Of a stretch of DNA of 64,000 nucleotides, positions 37,016-49,663 are shown piece after piece; the stretch's first letter is position 1; each line of letters begins with the position of its first letter. A program made the translations under genes and the position numbers. Under the pieces are notes generated by a model that saw nothing but the letters and a program-made list of their open reading frames with translations, was not told where the DNA came from and searched no databases. The stretch spans positions 2,480,001 to 2,544,000 of the forward strand of contig JAESUZ010002551.1 in assembly GCA_017311185.1 (NCBI GenBank), given 5' to 3'. This DNA comes from Proteles cristata cristata (Eukaryota; Chordata; Mammalia; Carnivora; Hyaenidae).

Positions 37016-37904
37016 AAAGACTTCACTCTGAATCTGGTTCTGTGAATATGCCCTGTGCCCTGGGGGACTCTTGAAATACATAGAGCTTTTTGCTATATGA
37101 CCCCAGAAGATTGTGTCTTTCAAGTTTTTTTTGTTTGCTTTTGTGTTCTGATGTTGCCTCCTACCAAGTTATTATTTCTTACAACTCTGCCCGTTTCTAG
37201 TAGCTCTTTCCTTTATTCTTCCATTCTCACCTGCTTATTATAATTGGTTGTGAACTAGGAAAGCAGGTAAGTAAATTTATCATGTGTTAAAAAAAAAAAA
37301 AAGGACCCAGAGGCTTTATTTAAGTGAGTGATCTTTAGCACTCTGAACTTCACATTCTACTTGATGAATAGTCAGAAAAAAGGTCTCTTCCTATGCTTGA
37401 ACTTGTTGGGTGAAATGCAGATATGTAAAATGTTACTGAGCATTATTGGCAGTGTAATCCTTTAAATAACTTTAAATTCAGTGACTTACTCTACTTGTTA
37501 CTACTTGCTTGAGTATCCCTCATGAGACTGTATATTCCTTGACTGTAGTGATTATATTTTTGGCTAAAGCTCTTTTAGTCATGCTATGTGTGGCAGAACT
37601 TGGGGTCTGGTCTTTGATCAGCATTTTTAATTGTATTCTTTTGGAGCAGGTTCAGTATCATTTGTGAAGATTGTTAGAGCCCTGATAGTAGGTATTCACA
37701 ACTGAGGTAGTATGATCATCTTTTCAGCAGTTAGTCCTCAATAAGCTTCTCAGCATTCATAGAGGGTCATTATCTTTTTCCCTAGCTAAAATGGGTTCAT
37801 ACTCAAAGGGAGTAGCTGTCTCCCATACATTTAACTGCACTATCTTTTTTTCACTTTATTTATTTATTTTGATGCAGCTTCTCTGAGCTTTTATTTTATT
37901 ATTA

Positions 37905-37950
37905 TTTTTTAAGTAGTTTATTGTCAAGTTGGTTTCCATTACATTGTTTA
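37905..37950 (-). mobile_element. Very short antisense L1 3' end
   Basis: 'TAGTTTATTGTCAAGTTGGT' followed by TTCCATTAC is the reverse complement of the L1 terminal sequence; only about 40 bases remain. Confidence 0.6.
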
Positions 37951-38520
37951 TCTTAACTTCATGGCTGATAGATAAATTTCAGAAGTTCAGTTGAAAGATA
38001 AGATACTCAAGGGGGAATATGTGAAGCTTATCCACTGTTGTATTCAGTCGTACAGCCTTAAAAGATCTATCTCTGAGTCGGTCCAAATCCTCAGGAAACA
38101 GTTGGGCATGTAGACAGCATTGCTTCACACACTCCTTTCACCAGGAGCATTTACACAATTGTGCATTGGTAAGATTCCATTAGCCTATATTGTGGGTCAT
38201 CAGAGAAGCAGTCACAGAAGGTCTTCTTGACATTGCCGTCAAGAACATTATTATGTCAAGAAGTATCTTCTTTTGGTAAAGATTTCTATGAAAAATATCA
38301 GTCTAATTTTAGTGCCAAGAATTCTATCTCTAGGCAGTTGGTTTATTTATATCTACTGGACACAAATGTGTAACTGACAATTTCTTTTTTCTTATACAGC
38401 TTGAGAAATTTTAGTATTAAATCTGTAGCCAAGCTTTAAATGATAGGTAGAACATGCAAGCATTGCATTTAGCCTTCTTAGCTCTTCTTTGTTTCCACAT
38501 TTTTCATATAAATTATTACT

Positions 38521-38960
38521 GGGGCGCCTGGGTGGCTCAGTGGGTTTAAAATTCTGACTTTTTTTTTTAAAGTCTATGTTTATTAATTTTGAGAGAGATA
38601 GAGAGCAAGCAGGGGAGGGACAGAGAGAGAGGAAGACAGAATCCCAAGCAGGCTGGGCTTGTACCATCAGTGCAGAGCCCCATGCAGGGCTCGAACTCAC
38701 AAACAGTGAGATCATGACCTGAGTGGCAATCAAGAGTGGGACACTTAGCTGACTGAGCCACCCAGGTGTCCCAAGATTCCGACTCTTGATTTTGGCTTTC
38801 ATGATCTTATGGTTTGTGGGATGGAGGCTGTGCCTGAGTGTATGGAACCTGCCTGGGATTCTCTATCTACCCCCCATTTCCCCTTCTCTTTCTCTTCTTC
38901 CCCCTTCCCTACTTGCACATGTGTGAGCTGTTTCTCTCAAAATAAACCTTAAAAAATAAA
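38521..38960 (+). mobile_element. CAN-SINE split by a second SINE
   Basis: Head GGGGCGCCTGGGTGGCTCAG at 38521; body resumes at 38773 (GATTCCGACTCTTGATTTTG) and ends in an A-rich tail. Flanked by ATTACT-type repeats. Confidence 0.88.
38560..38772 (-). mobile_element. CAN-SINE, antisense, nested
   Basis: Opposite orientation to its host. Target duplication AAAATTCTGACT (38548-38559) and AAGATTCCGACT (38773-38784), two mismatches. Inserted in the tRNA-like head of the host SINE. Confidence 0.9.
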
Positions 38961-39309
38961 CAATTACTGATTTATAATTTGTATACAAAAAATATGCAGA
39001 GCATTAGTGTACAGCTCAGTGAATTTTTTGCAAAGAGAACACTACAGTGTGACTGATAACCTAGGTCAAGAAAAAGGACATTACCCTTCATGTATTTAAA
39101 TATTCTGAAATTTTTCTCAAAAATGTAGTTTTGAATATGTATCTCTTTTTAAACTTATTTGTTTATATTTTTTATAGTGTAACAGATCATTAAAAGTTTT
39201 TTCAGTCTTTTTTTCACTGATATATAGACATAAAAATCAACATTTTGAAATACTTGTTTTGTGAATTAGTAATCTTAAGTATGTTTACTTGATAATTCTA
39301 ACAGATTTT

Positions 39310-39544
39310 TTTTAAGGGATTCTTTTTTTTTTTTTTAATGTTTTATTTATTTCTGAGAGAGAGAGAAAGACAGTATGAGCAAGGGAGGGTCAGAGAGAGA
39401 GGGAGACGCAGAATCTGAAGCAGGCTCCAGGCTCTGAGCTAGCTGTCAGCCCAGAGCCTGATGCGGGGCTCAAACCCACCAACTGTGAGATCATGACCTG
39501 AGCCAAAGTGGGATGCTTAACTGACTGAGCCACCCAGGCACCCC
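39310..39544 (-). mobile_element. CAN-SINE, antisense
   Basis: Tail ATGTTTTATTTATTTCTGAG, 'GAGCCACCCAGGCACCCC'. Perfect target duplication AATTCTAACAGATTTT at 39294-39309 and 39545-39560. Confidence 0.94.
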
Positions 39545-40173
39545 AATTCTAACAGATTTTCTGCAGTTTTTTAAAATTTTGAATACAGTCATGTCATCTG
39601 CTTATTTTATTTCTTCCTTTTTCAAATTTTACACCTTTGCTTTTTTGTTTTACCACACTCCCTGGGACCACAGTATTGCAGAAAATATTAACAATTTTAC
39701 CATGATGCACATGTTTGCAATGAAATGTTTTTTCTATCAAAATAAACATAATTTCTCTCCTTTTCCCCCCCTGTTTATGTAGTAAATTATATTGATTGAC
39801 TTTTGGAGGTTAAACTGGAATAAAAATATGCTGTGCCATATTATCTTTTTTATATATCTCTGCATTTAATGAGTTAATACAACATTTGGGATTTTTGCAT
39901 ATATGTTCATGGGAGAGATTTCTCTGTAATTGTTTGTTCTTATAGTGTCCTTATTTAGTTTTGTCATTTAGATTATCTGACCTTATGAAGCAAGTGGGGA
40001 AATATTCCCCTGTAAAAGAATTTGTATAAGATTAGATTACTTCTTTCTTTAACTTTTGGAAGAATTCACCAGGGAGGAAATCTGAACTGCTAATTGCCTT
40101 TGTGGGAAGTCTTTTAGTAAGATTCAATTTCTTTAATAGACACTGTACAATTCAGATTTCCTTATACTTCTTT

Positions 40174-40391
40174 TTTTAAAAACTTTTTTTACATTTATTT
40201 ATTTTTGAGAGACAGTGAGACAGAGTGTGAGCGGGGGAGGGGCAGAGAGAGAAGGAGACACAGAATCCAAAGCAGGCTCTAGGCTCTGAACTGTCAGCAC
40301 AGAGCCTGAAGCAGGGCTCGAACTCACACACCGTGAGACCGTGACCTGAGCTGAAGTCGGACTCTTAGCCGACTGAGCTACCCACGTGCCC
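40174..40391 (-). mobile_element. CAN-SINE, antisense
   Basis: 'ACATTTATTTATTTTTGAGA', 'CAGGGCTCGAACTCACACAC', 'GAGCTACCCACGTGCCC'. Imperfect duplication around TACTTCTT. Confidence 0.9.
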
Positions 40392-41338
40392 TTCTTTGTA
40401 CTTCTTGAATCAGTGTTTGGTGAGTTTTTCATGTATGTTATCAAATTTATTCCTAAGATCTTTAAAATTCCCTTTTTACATCTTCTTATGGTTTAAAAAA
40501 AATCTATAGTATTTCTTTCCTTACCCTTTATTTAAGTTTAAGTTCAAGTCCTGTTCTTTTTCTAATTTCTTAAGAAAGGAGTTTAGAACACTGTTTTTTA
40601 GCCTTTCTTCTTTTCTAATAAACGCCTTTTAATTATAGATGCCCTTGTTGGACATTACTGTGGGATTTCTCACAATATTTGAAATGTGTTTTTATTATTA
40701 ATTAGTTTAAAATGTTTTCTAATTTAAATTGTTGGGATTTCCTCTTTGACGCATGGATTATTTAAAAATATATTTAACTTTACAACAGTTTAGGGTTTTC
40801 TAGTTATTTTTAGATACTGATTTCTAATTTAATTCTACTCTACAGAGAACATATTCTGAAAGAGTTTAAACTTTTGACATTTAGTTTATGCTTGCTTTAT
40901 GATACAGCATGTGGTTAGTTTTGATAAATATATCATGTATATTTGAAAAAAATGTATATATTCTGTTGATTTCATGTTCTGTTTATGCTAGTTAGAACTA
41001 AGTATGTTAATTTTATTATTTCTATTTTCTGTAGCCTTACTAGTTTTTTGTGTGTTTAGTCTATCTAGTTTTGAGAGAGGTATATTAAACTCTGTCTCTG
41101 AGTGTACATTTGCCTATTTCTTCTTTTAGTATGTCATTTTTGCTGTCAGTATTTTGTTGGTATGTGCAGATGAAGAATTGTGATCTCTTACTAGGGGTTG
41201 GATTTTTGTCATCATGAAATGTCTTTAATACTGTTACTGCCTTAAACTCTATTTTGTCTGCTTAGTTAAATCACCTTTCTTTCAGTTAATGTTTGTATGA
41301 TGGATCTTTTTCTACCCTAACTTTTAATCTTTTAGTCT

Positions 41339-41552
41339 GTCAGAAATTTTATTCAAAAAATTTTTTTTTAATTTTTTGAGAGAGAGCATGAGCAGGGGAG
41401 AGGCAGAGTAGGAGAGAGACACAGAATCTAAAGCAGGCTCCAGACTCTGAGCTGTCAGCATAGAACCTGAAGCGGGGTTCGAACTCACAAACCAGGAGAT
41501 CATGACCTGAGCCAAAGTCAAGATTTAACTGACTGAGCCACACAGGTGCCCC
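41339..41552 (-). mobile_element. CAN-SINE, antisense
   Basis: 'GAGAGAGCATGAGCAGGGGA', 'GCGGGGTTCGAACTCACAAA', 'GAGCCACACAGGTGCCCC'. Target duplication TTAATCTTTTAGTCT (41324-41338) and TTAATCTTTTTGTCC (41553-41567). Confidence 0.9.
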
Positions 41553-43671
41553 TTAATCTTTTTGTCCTTAAATTTAAAGTGTCTCTTAAGGGCAGGATAG
41601 AATTCAATATGGTGTCTTACCCAATCTTTTATTTACAATATTTAGTCCATTTACAGTTAATATTGTTATATTTTGGTTTATAGCTACCACTTAACTCTTT
41701 ATGTTATGTTTACTTTTTTCTCTTGCCTTCTTATATGTCAGTAAAGTATTTTTTATTTATTCCACTATTCTAGTTTTTCTCTTTATGAACTCGTTAGTTA
41801 TATATTATTTTTCATGTTCTGTTTATATGTTAGATGGCTATCCTTTTAGCAGTTACTCTTGATTTATTACAGTGTAATATAAATCTAGCTCTCACTGCTT
41901 CTTCAGTAGTGTTAGAACCGTTTATTCCTTCTCATTCTGAGACATTTTAAGTCTATGTATATTTTACATTCTACAAAATTTTTGTATTACTGTAGTTTAC
42001 ACTTGATATTCAGGCAATACACATTTGCATTTACCCACATATTTGCCCTTGCCATTGATCTTCCATCAAGTTTGGAAAGATTTTGGCTAATATCTTTTTA
42101 AACTGATTTTAGAATATTTGGATTGTCTTGTGCCTCTTTTTTTTGTATGTGTTTTCTCTCTTCCTCTCTTTGTTACACAGTCTTATTTGTTGGCATATCT
42201 AGATTTTTTTTAATTGAATGCCAGATAGTATGTATTAAATTTTTCTTAGGCACTTTTATTGTTCATTAAATGCTATTGTACTTACCCTATTGGCAATCAT
42301 CACGTCAAAAGTATTAATTAGAATAAAATAGAAAAAGATCACAGTGGAGTAAACAGGTGGCATGCCCTCATCAATTTGAAGAAAACATGACCAAGAACAA
42401 ACTAGTGCCCATGGCTCATAGTATATGATAGTGCTCACTTTCCTTCTAATGTTATCTTCCTTTGGAAGATAGAGTGGTAGCTGATCACCAGTCAGTCAGG
42501 GATCATGCTCAATCCAGGATGGATTCCAACCCTGATAAGTCTTCCTCAGCCTTTCATTTGCCCTTGACCATCCAGGGGTTTCTACCTAGGTTTGATGTAT
42601 TTTTCAGGACCCTTTCTCTGGTAGTCCTAAAGTATTATTTTGTCTTCTGGAACTACCAAAGGCTTTATTCTGTTTTTCAGAGACTTTCTGATTGAATTTT
42701 AGTCTCCTGATGACAAGAAAGTGTTCAAGGCCTTCCCAAGTCTCCTCAAAGCTTTCCTGGTTTTTCTGTCCCCCCACTAGCAGCCTTCTTTGGGATTAGA
42801 CCTCCACACAGAATTGACAGACAGCTGTAGCAATCAACTGATTTTTGAGCTTTCCTCTTTCTGGAGTCTTATAGCCTCTCTAATTCTTAATGTTGAAGCC
42901 ACTCTCTGCAGGCTTCAAACATAAGACTTCTGTAATTTTTGCCCCTTCACTCCAGTTTTTCTAGTTGTACTCTGTAAGAGCCCTCGTCTACCACCATTTA
43001 GTCTATCCTTAGAAGTGGAAGTCTATTCCCACGTTTTTTTATCTTCTTCCTAGTTTCAATTTATGCAGCCAACTGATGGTATTTTATATGCCCCCATAAG
43101 CAATCTTAAGTCTTTTTTGGAATAGGCTATATAAATAAATAAATACAGCAACAATTTTACTATAATCTAATTATCTTTTGTCTTTACTAGAATTGAATTT
43201 CTCAGGTGTTGGAATCTTGGTTTATTCAGCATCTAGGTTATTTCCAGCATTTAGTCCATGGTGGGTATGTTTATCAAATGAGGTAATTGTAGTTAATGAA
43301 AAGTAATAGGATAGACATTTCCAAAATAAGGGCAAAAGTTGAATTAAATAATCATCACTTATTTTTTAAAAGCCACCCTAATGATTAATCTCTGATAGTA
43401 GTAGAATTTTAAAAATCTAATAGTGTCAGCAGAAGAATTTGCTTTCTTTTGAATGGAGTCACTCTAATTGAGATTTAATGAGGAAATGGAAAATTAAAAA
43501 TTCATCTCTTCAAGTGTTTGAATAGTAATAGTAAAAAAACCATGAGGAAGAAGTAAACAAATACAGTTTTTGGTATTTCCTTACCAAAGCAATCTACTTT
43601 AATTTTCAATGTTATAGAAGCTATTTCACAAAAAATAAGTAAAAAAAAAACATAAAATGCATACTATTTTA

Positions 43672-43887
43672 TGTTTTTTTTTTTTTTTATTTCTATGAGA
43701 GAGAGAGAGAGAGAGACAGAGTGAGCAGGAGAGGGTCAGTGAGAGAGGGAGTCACAGACTGAAACAGGCTCCAGGCTCCGAGCTGGCAGTCAGCACAGAG
43801 CCCGACGCGGGGCTTGAACCCACAAACGCGAGATCATGACCTAAGCGAAAGTCGGACGCTTAACCGACTAAGCCACCCAGGCGCCCC
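43672..43887 (-). mobile_element. Young CAN-SINE, antisense
   Basis: T run, (GA)n, 'CCCGACGCGGGGCTTGAACC', 'CCACCCAGGCGCCCC'. Perfect 17-bp duplication AAATGCATACTATTTTA at 43655-43671 and 43888-43904. Confidence 0.95.
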
Positions 43888-44651
43888 AAATGCATACTAT
43901 TTTAAAAGTAATATCTAAAAGCTAGAAAAGGTACATAATACATACACTATTTTTCATTGAATAATATGACATTGACCATTTTCTCCAGTGATGGTAATTG
44001 TCCTTAAAAGAGGATAAGATAATATCTTCCATATATTCAAATTTAACATTTGACTTTGAAATTATAAATTTCTCTTAGTGTTTATAGTTATAAAACACAT
44101 CTGTTGTGTTTCAGATGTAGTCTCAAAATTAATATTAAAAATATCAGTTAAAATTTAAATATATTAAAAAAACATAACATCTGTGCTTAACTTCTGAAGA
44201 AAATACATTAACACATGCAGGCTATGCTTTTTGGAGGAAAAGTATTAGATTGAGAATTTATGACTAGGAATGGAAATTCTTTAATTGAAGCAATTTTTGT
44301 TTCAGTCAAATTTACATTACGGTTAAGCCTAATATTGCTAGAATTAAACCCAGAATATATCTGGCTTCAAAACCTGTGCTTTTCCTCTTACCGTGTGCTT
44401 CCTTCAGTGTCTGTGATGCATATGAACTAAATCTAAATCATGTATGGGTATATGTGTTTATATTTGATCCATAGAATCAGAAACTGGGAAGCTTCATTTT
44501 CTTAGCATTTCTGGTGTTTATAAACCAAGATTGCTGTCTACTAAGTTTTTAAAATATTCTGTATACATACAAACACTTGAAATTCTTGCCTCTTTTTTTC
44601 TATGCTTAGACATTATTAAGTGAAACGTTGATGCTCTAAAAAGAAAGGGGA

Positions 44652-45095
44652 ATGTGTGCTAACATTTAGTAATTTTTGTGTATGTTGAAACTATATTAAA
44701 TACTTTATATATTCTATCCCTTATTTCTTTTTAAGTTTATTTATTTATTTTGAGAGTGACAGAGACATTGCATGTGGGGCAGGGTCAGGAGAGATGAGAC
44801 AGAGAATCCCAAGCAGGCTCTGTGCTGCCATTGCAGGGCTTGAACTCAAAAGACGAGATCATGACCTCAGCCAAAGCTAAGCATCTGATGCTTAATTGAC
44901 TGAGCCACCCAGGTGCCCCATATGCTATCTTTTTTCATCTTCACAATAATTTGGTAGTTGGTTGCTGAGAAAATTGAGGTTCAGCGAGGTTAAGTGTCTT
45001 GACAAGGAATGGATAATAGCAGAGCCAGGTGTGAATCCAGGGCCTTCTGATATTAAAGCTCTTGTTCTTCCTCTTGCTGTACTGCTACCTTGAAT
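44652..45095 (-). repeat. MIR, antisense, split by a SINE
   Basis: 'GTGCTAACATTTAGTAATTT' before the SINE; 'TCATCTTCACAATAATTTGG', 'GAGGTTCAGCGAGGTTAAGT' and 'CAGAGCCAGGTGTGAATCCA' after it. Confidence 0.7.
44720..44920 (-). mobile_element. CAN-SINE, antisense, diverged
   Basis: 'TTTATTTATTTTGAGAGTGA', shortened middle, 'GAGCCACCCAGGTGCCCC'. Likely duplication ATATTCTATC / ATATGCTATC. Confidence 0.85.
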
Positions 45096-45215
45096 ATCTA
45101 GTTTACTACTTTACCCATGTCAAAATATCTAACTTGAATATTTCTGTTTGTCATTTGATTAAAAAAAATAGCTGTATTCCAAAAGGATATGTGATCTAAG
45201 TGTGTAAAATATCCT

Positions 45216-45476
45216 TGGGGCACCTGGGTAGCTGAGTCAGTTAAGCATTGGACCCTTGATTTCAGCTCAGGTCATGATCTCAGTTCATGGGATCAAGTCC
45301 CCGGTAGAACCCCAAGCTGCATGAGGGCTCTGCACTGGTAGTGTGGAGCCTGCTTAGGATATATTTTCTCTCTCTCTCTCTGTCTGTGTCTCTGTCTTAC
45401 CCCCTCCCTCCCTCCCTCCAACCCGTACTCACGTTATCTCTGACTTTCAAAATATACAAGCTTTAAAAAAAAAAAA
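45216..45476 (+). mobile_element. CAN-SINE, diverged
   Basis: Head GGGGCACCTGGGTAGCTGAG, variant body with 'CTGCACTGGTAGTGTGGAGC', tail of pure A. Abuts the next SINE. Confidence 0.88.
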
Positions 45477-45481
45477 ATCTT

Positions 45482-45705
45482 GGGTGCCTGAGTAGCTCAG
45501 TCAGTTAAGCGTCTGACTTCGGCTCAGGTCATGATCTCACGGTTCGTGGGTTCGAGCCCTGTGTCGGGCTCTGTGCTGACTGCCAGCTCAGAGCCTGGAG
45601 CCTGTTTCAGATTCTGTGTCTCCCTCTCTCTCTGACCCTCCCCTGCTCACGCTGTCTCTCTCTATTTCTCAGAAATAAATAAGACATTAAAATTTTTTTA
45701 AAAAC
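45482..45705 (+). mobile_element. CAN-SINE, adjacent second copy
   Basis: Head GGGTGCCTGAGTAGCTCAGT, 'GGTTCGTGGGTTCGAGCCCT', body of the 'GCTGACTGCCAGCTCAGAGC' subtype, A-rich tail. It follows the tail of the previous SINE directly. Confidence 0.92.
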
Positions 45706-46022
45706 ATAAAGTATTCTTTATTAAAATTTTAATTGGGAGTTCTTTCGTATGAGGGATTTAATGAGTTAATTTATGTTAAGATGGGAAACTTTCTTGGTTT
45801 GATAGCTTTCTAATTTTAGACGTGTGTTTTTATTTTTTTGGAAAATTTTTGTTTTATCCTTTTGTTTTTAAAGATAGTGCATCTAATATTATTTTTCATG
45901 TTGGGCAATCTGTTGCTATCTATCTGCTTATATAGCAGTACAATATAATTATATAAAATATCATCCTCAAAGATTACAGGTTCTCTTTAAAAGAAGTTTA
46001 TTAGTACAAGTGAGGAAAATAT

Positions 46023-46179
46023 ATTTTTTAAATAGTTTATTGTCAAGTTGGTTTCCATATAACACCCAGTGCTCATCCCCACAGTGTCCTCTTCCATGCC
46101 CATCAGCCCTCTCCCCCTCCCCCCACACCCATCAGCCCTCAGTTTGTTCTCAGCATTCAGGAGTCTCTCATGGTTTCCC
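46023..46179 (-). mobile_element. Short antisense L1 3' UTR
   Basis: 'AGTTTATTGTCAAGTTGGTT' to 'GAGTCTCTCATGGTTT' is the reverse complement of the L1 3' UTR. Target duplication GAGGAAAATAT at 46012-46022 and 46180-46190. Confidence 0.88.
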
Positions 46180-46571
46180 GAGGAAAATATTTTAAAATAC
46201 ACTTCTCTCCTTCTCTCCTTTTAATTTTTACATTGGTAAAATTTTTAGAAATAGTAATCACTATAATAGAGAGACTTTTAGGTTATACATTCCAGAGAAA
46301 TTGGTTGGAACTTTTCTATCCTGTGTTCCAATAAACCTTTATTTATAGAAATGGGAAACTGGTTGGATTGGGCCCTTGGATAGTGGTCTATAGACTCCTG
46401 ATAAAAGGAAATCTGAAAATATTTTTTTCATTATAAAAAGATTAAAATTATAGGAAAACTAAAGGGTGAAATGCACATGATTTTTGGGAGTTCTTACTTT
46501 CATAATACTTGAAAAAAGAAGGCAAAGTACTAGTTCTAAAAGAGTGTAAAATGTAAGAAAGGAAATAAGCT

Positions 46572-46789
46572 CTTTAAAAAATTTTGTTTAACCTTTTTAT
46601 TTATTATTGAGAGACAGAGCATGAGCATGGGAGGAGGGGTAGAGAGAGGGGGAGACACAGAATCTGAAGGAGGCGCCAGGCTCTGAGCTGTCAGCACAGA
46701 ACCCGAAGCGGGGCTTGAACTCACAAACTGTGAGATCATGCCCTGAGCCAAAGTCAGACGCTTAACTGACTGAGCCACTCAGGCACCCT
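46572..46789 (-). mobile_element. CAN-SINE, antisense
   Basis: 'GAGAGACAGAGCATGAGCAT', 'GCGGGGCTTGAACTCACAAA', 'GAGCCACTCAGGCACCC'. Target duplication GGAAATAAGCT at 46561-46571 and 46790-46800. Confidence 0.93.
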
Positions 46790-49116
46790 GGAAATAAGCT
46801 ATTACATTATATTTGGAGTAAATTTTATCCTGTTTCCTCGCAGCCATCTCCTGTTGATTATTGATGATGGATATTATATTGATAGCAGAAGATAGTTGCC
46901 TACCCCTTTGCTAAAGACTGCTAGCTGTAGTAAACATAAGGAATTCTGTAAATTTGTTGTGAAATAGTGGAAAGGATTCTATATCAGGATTTGGATTGTT
47001 ATGTCCTATTTAAAAGTATCACTTATGGAAGACTTTTCTGAAATCCTTTCAGTTTTGAAATGTGTTGATGCTAGATGTTTTTATGTACTTTGGTTATCTT
47101 TAGATACAATTCTGTGGTAAAGAGATACAGTGGTATAGGTAAGAAAACCTGGTTTGTATTAAATTCACATTTTCTGAAGTATATTTGCCTGTTTTAAGGG
47201 GATGGAATTAAAATTTTTCCTACTTGATCACTCTGTGTATATGTGAATATATATGTATATATTACTAATGCAGAATCTTATAAGGTGAATTTCCACTTTT
47301 TAACATTTTTTCCAATAATGTACAAATTTAACACAGTAATAATTTTTTTATTTTGTTGTCATATTTTTTACTTTTATAATCTATTTATTGTTATAATTAT
47401 GTTACAAATCTTTGACTAGTAGAAGGAATTAACTTAATATTGTGTAAAGAAGATTTTTTAAACGTAGTTTTGGTAACTATCTCATTTTTCTTGGTATGTT
47501 GCCAAAGGGAAAAAGGTAGTTCATGCCTTCTTGGGTTTGAAAGGTTTGTTCAAAATCATTCTTTTTATTTATGATCTAACAAAAATTTTCTTTGAGCTTT
47601 GAAAGTGGAAAATCTTTTTGACAGAGACATTTAAAAAACTATGCTTAATTATAAGACTCTTATGTAAATTTTTGAATTTTTAATTCTCATGTAAAAGCTG
47701 TTACTTAGACTTGAATTGTTGGTATTTTTAGACATTCATCAAATTGTCATTTCATTATTTTAAAATCAGTCCTCTTCAGGAAATAGATGACTAATATTAA
47801 TGTCATCATTATCAGGAAATAGCTCAGCATCTGTGTGTTTTTTTTTTTTTTTGATGAATTGAAATTCTTTTTACAGGTTTGGTTTTTATAGCACATCTTA
47901 GCTAGTTAATGTGTTATGGAAGAACACATTGGCATAATGTAGCTAGCTACATGATTCTGGAGCAGTGTTAAGTGGGAAGACTTGGCTAGCTAGAGGTAAA
48001 ACATGGATTCTAAGGAATTAGGTTACTGTCTGAAATTTTTATTTGTGTTAGTGGGAGGAGAGTAAGATGTAAATGATGAAGAAAAGCCAGAAAACATTGT
48101 TTTTTTCTTTTTCATTATTAACCTTGATGTACTAGAATATTTAAAATGCTTTCTTAGCCTTAAATGTCTTCAAGCTTGGAAATGACAGAAAATGTGTTTA
48201 ACAGTATGCTTTAAGATACTTGAATTTTGCTTTACTTTTAGTTTGTATTCATGTGTTAGGTAGGTTATAAGTAATTTAGTGCTCTGAGATTCACCATCTT
48301 AGGTTTTTGTCATGCAAATATTGTCTTCTATAGGAATATCAATTACTGATAACATGATAAAAAGACTCCTATATTTGGTTAACTACCGATTGATATGTAT
48401 ATGGCTCTTGGTGCTACAAAAATATAGGTATTAATATCCATGGCCTTTCTTCCCATTAGATTTTACAAAGTAGATCATTTGCTAAAGAATTTTTTATTGT
48501 TCCTGTAGTACAATAGTGACTAAAACACTACCAGATAGTTACAAGTAAGAAACTGAATGTTCAAACATAGCTCTTTTCGATTAAATAAGTACTTTGTTAT
48601 TTTTATCTTTAAGTAAAAATTTTCATTCATTTCACTGATGTGCATTACTATCTTAAATGTCATATTTTTTAAATAAAAAATTTTTAAATTTATTTTTTAT
48701 GTTTGTATAAGTTATTTAATTTACTTCCAAGTTAGTTAAATGCCATAATGTTTTAAAGCAGTAGGTCTTTCGTCTTGAATGTGATTGTAGAATCAGACTT
48801 CCTATTCCAGTTTACCTAACAAAGAGCAGAGGGAAACATTCAGATGTTCCAAAGTTTCCTTTTATTTAGGTCAAAAACCAAACTGTGGGTTTTATTTATT
48901 CATTTTAGAAACATGTCTTACTGAATAAGAACATTGTACTTATTTATTCTTATTAAAAGTCTGCTGATTGGCAGCTTGTTTCTCATTTATTGTCAATGAG
49001 ATGGACATAGGAAACAAAAACAAAATTTCAAGTTCCTCTTTAGTCTGGTTTATCTGTTTATCTGCCTTTTATCTACTCATGCATTACATCTGATGTTTAT
49101 CTAACATGACTATCTT

Positions 49117-49196
49117 TAAGGTATAAGAGACCTACTTCATCAGTGTTATTTCTTAGTAAGGTATAAGAGACCTACTTCATCAGTGTTATTTCTTAG
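49117..49196 (+). repeat. Exact 40-bp tandem duplication
   Basis: Two identical 40-base units, 49117-49156 and 49157-49196, each starting TAAGGTATAAGAGACCTACT and ending TTATTTCTTAG. They are directly adjacent, with no differences, in otherwise unique intron sequence. Confidence 0.97.
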
Positions 49197-49443
49197 CTGT
49201 TCATATTTTTCTTTGCGTAATGGTTTCCACCATTGAGCTTTCGTTGTAGTTAGAGATAGTATTATATACTGACCATTAATCCACCTTAGCTTTTCTCAAG
49301 GTTATTTGCCCTAATCAAAGAAGACTGAAAATTATTTGAATAATTGTTTCCTCAATTCTCTCAAGAATACATATATAATTACTATCGCCCTGGTTACATA
49401 ATAGAAAAGTTATTTCATTACATACAAAGAATGCCTTAGGTAA

Positions 49444-49500
49444 TGGTTCTCAAAGTGTGCTCTTTGACCCTCTTGGACCTTTCAGAGGTCCAAAAGGACA
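49444..49500 (+). repeat. hAT-Charlie type DNA transposon scrap
   Basis: 'GGTTCTCAAAGTGTGCTCTT' and 'GACCTTTCAGAGGTCCAAAA' resemble the end of a MER-type non-autonomous hAT element; only about 60 bases remain. Confidence 0.45.
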
Positions 49501-49521
49501 AAATTACTGTCTTGTTGTATG

Positions 49522-49645
49522 GGGGGATAGGCTCAATGGGTGATAGGCATTAAGGAGGACACTTGCTGTGATGAATCACTAAATTCTACTCATGCAACCA
49601 TTATTACATTATATGTTAACTAACTTAGATTTAAATACAATTTAA
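49522..49645 (+). repeat. Old L1 3' terminus
   Basis: 'AATGGGTGATAGGCATTAAG', 'GAATCACTAAATTCTACTCA' and 'TACATTATATGTTAACTAAC' are the terminal sequence of an older carnivore L1. Confidence 0.75.
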
Positions 49646-49663
49646 AAAAATTTTAAATATTTT

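Larger units (their letters stand above)
39561..42250 (-). repeat. Old antisense L1 ORF2 remains (L1M/HAL1-like)
   Basis: Reverse-strand L1 phrases survive: 'TATTGATTGACTTTTGGAGG', 'TTGGAAGAATTCACCAGGGA', 'TTGGGATTTCCTCTTTGACG', 'ACAGAGAACATATTCTGAAA' and 'AATGTATATATTCTGTTGAT'. Order matches a degraded ORF2 read backwards. Two SINEs interrupt it. Non-coding. Right boundary uncertain. Confidence 0.6.

Noticed and set aside
38392..38802. Minus-strand open frame of 136 codons
   Set aside because: It is mostly SINE sequence; serine/leucine-rich peptides of this type recur in every antisense SINE of the window.
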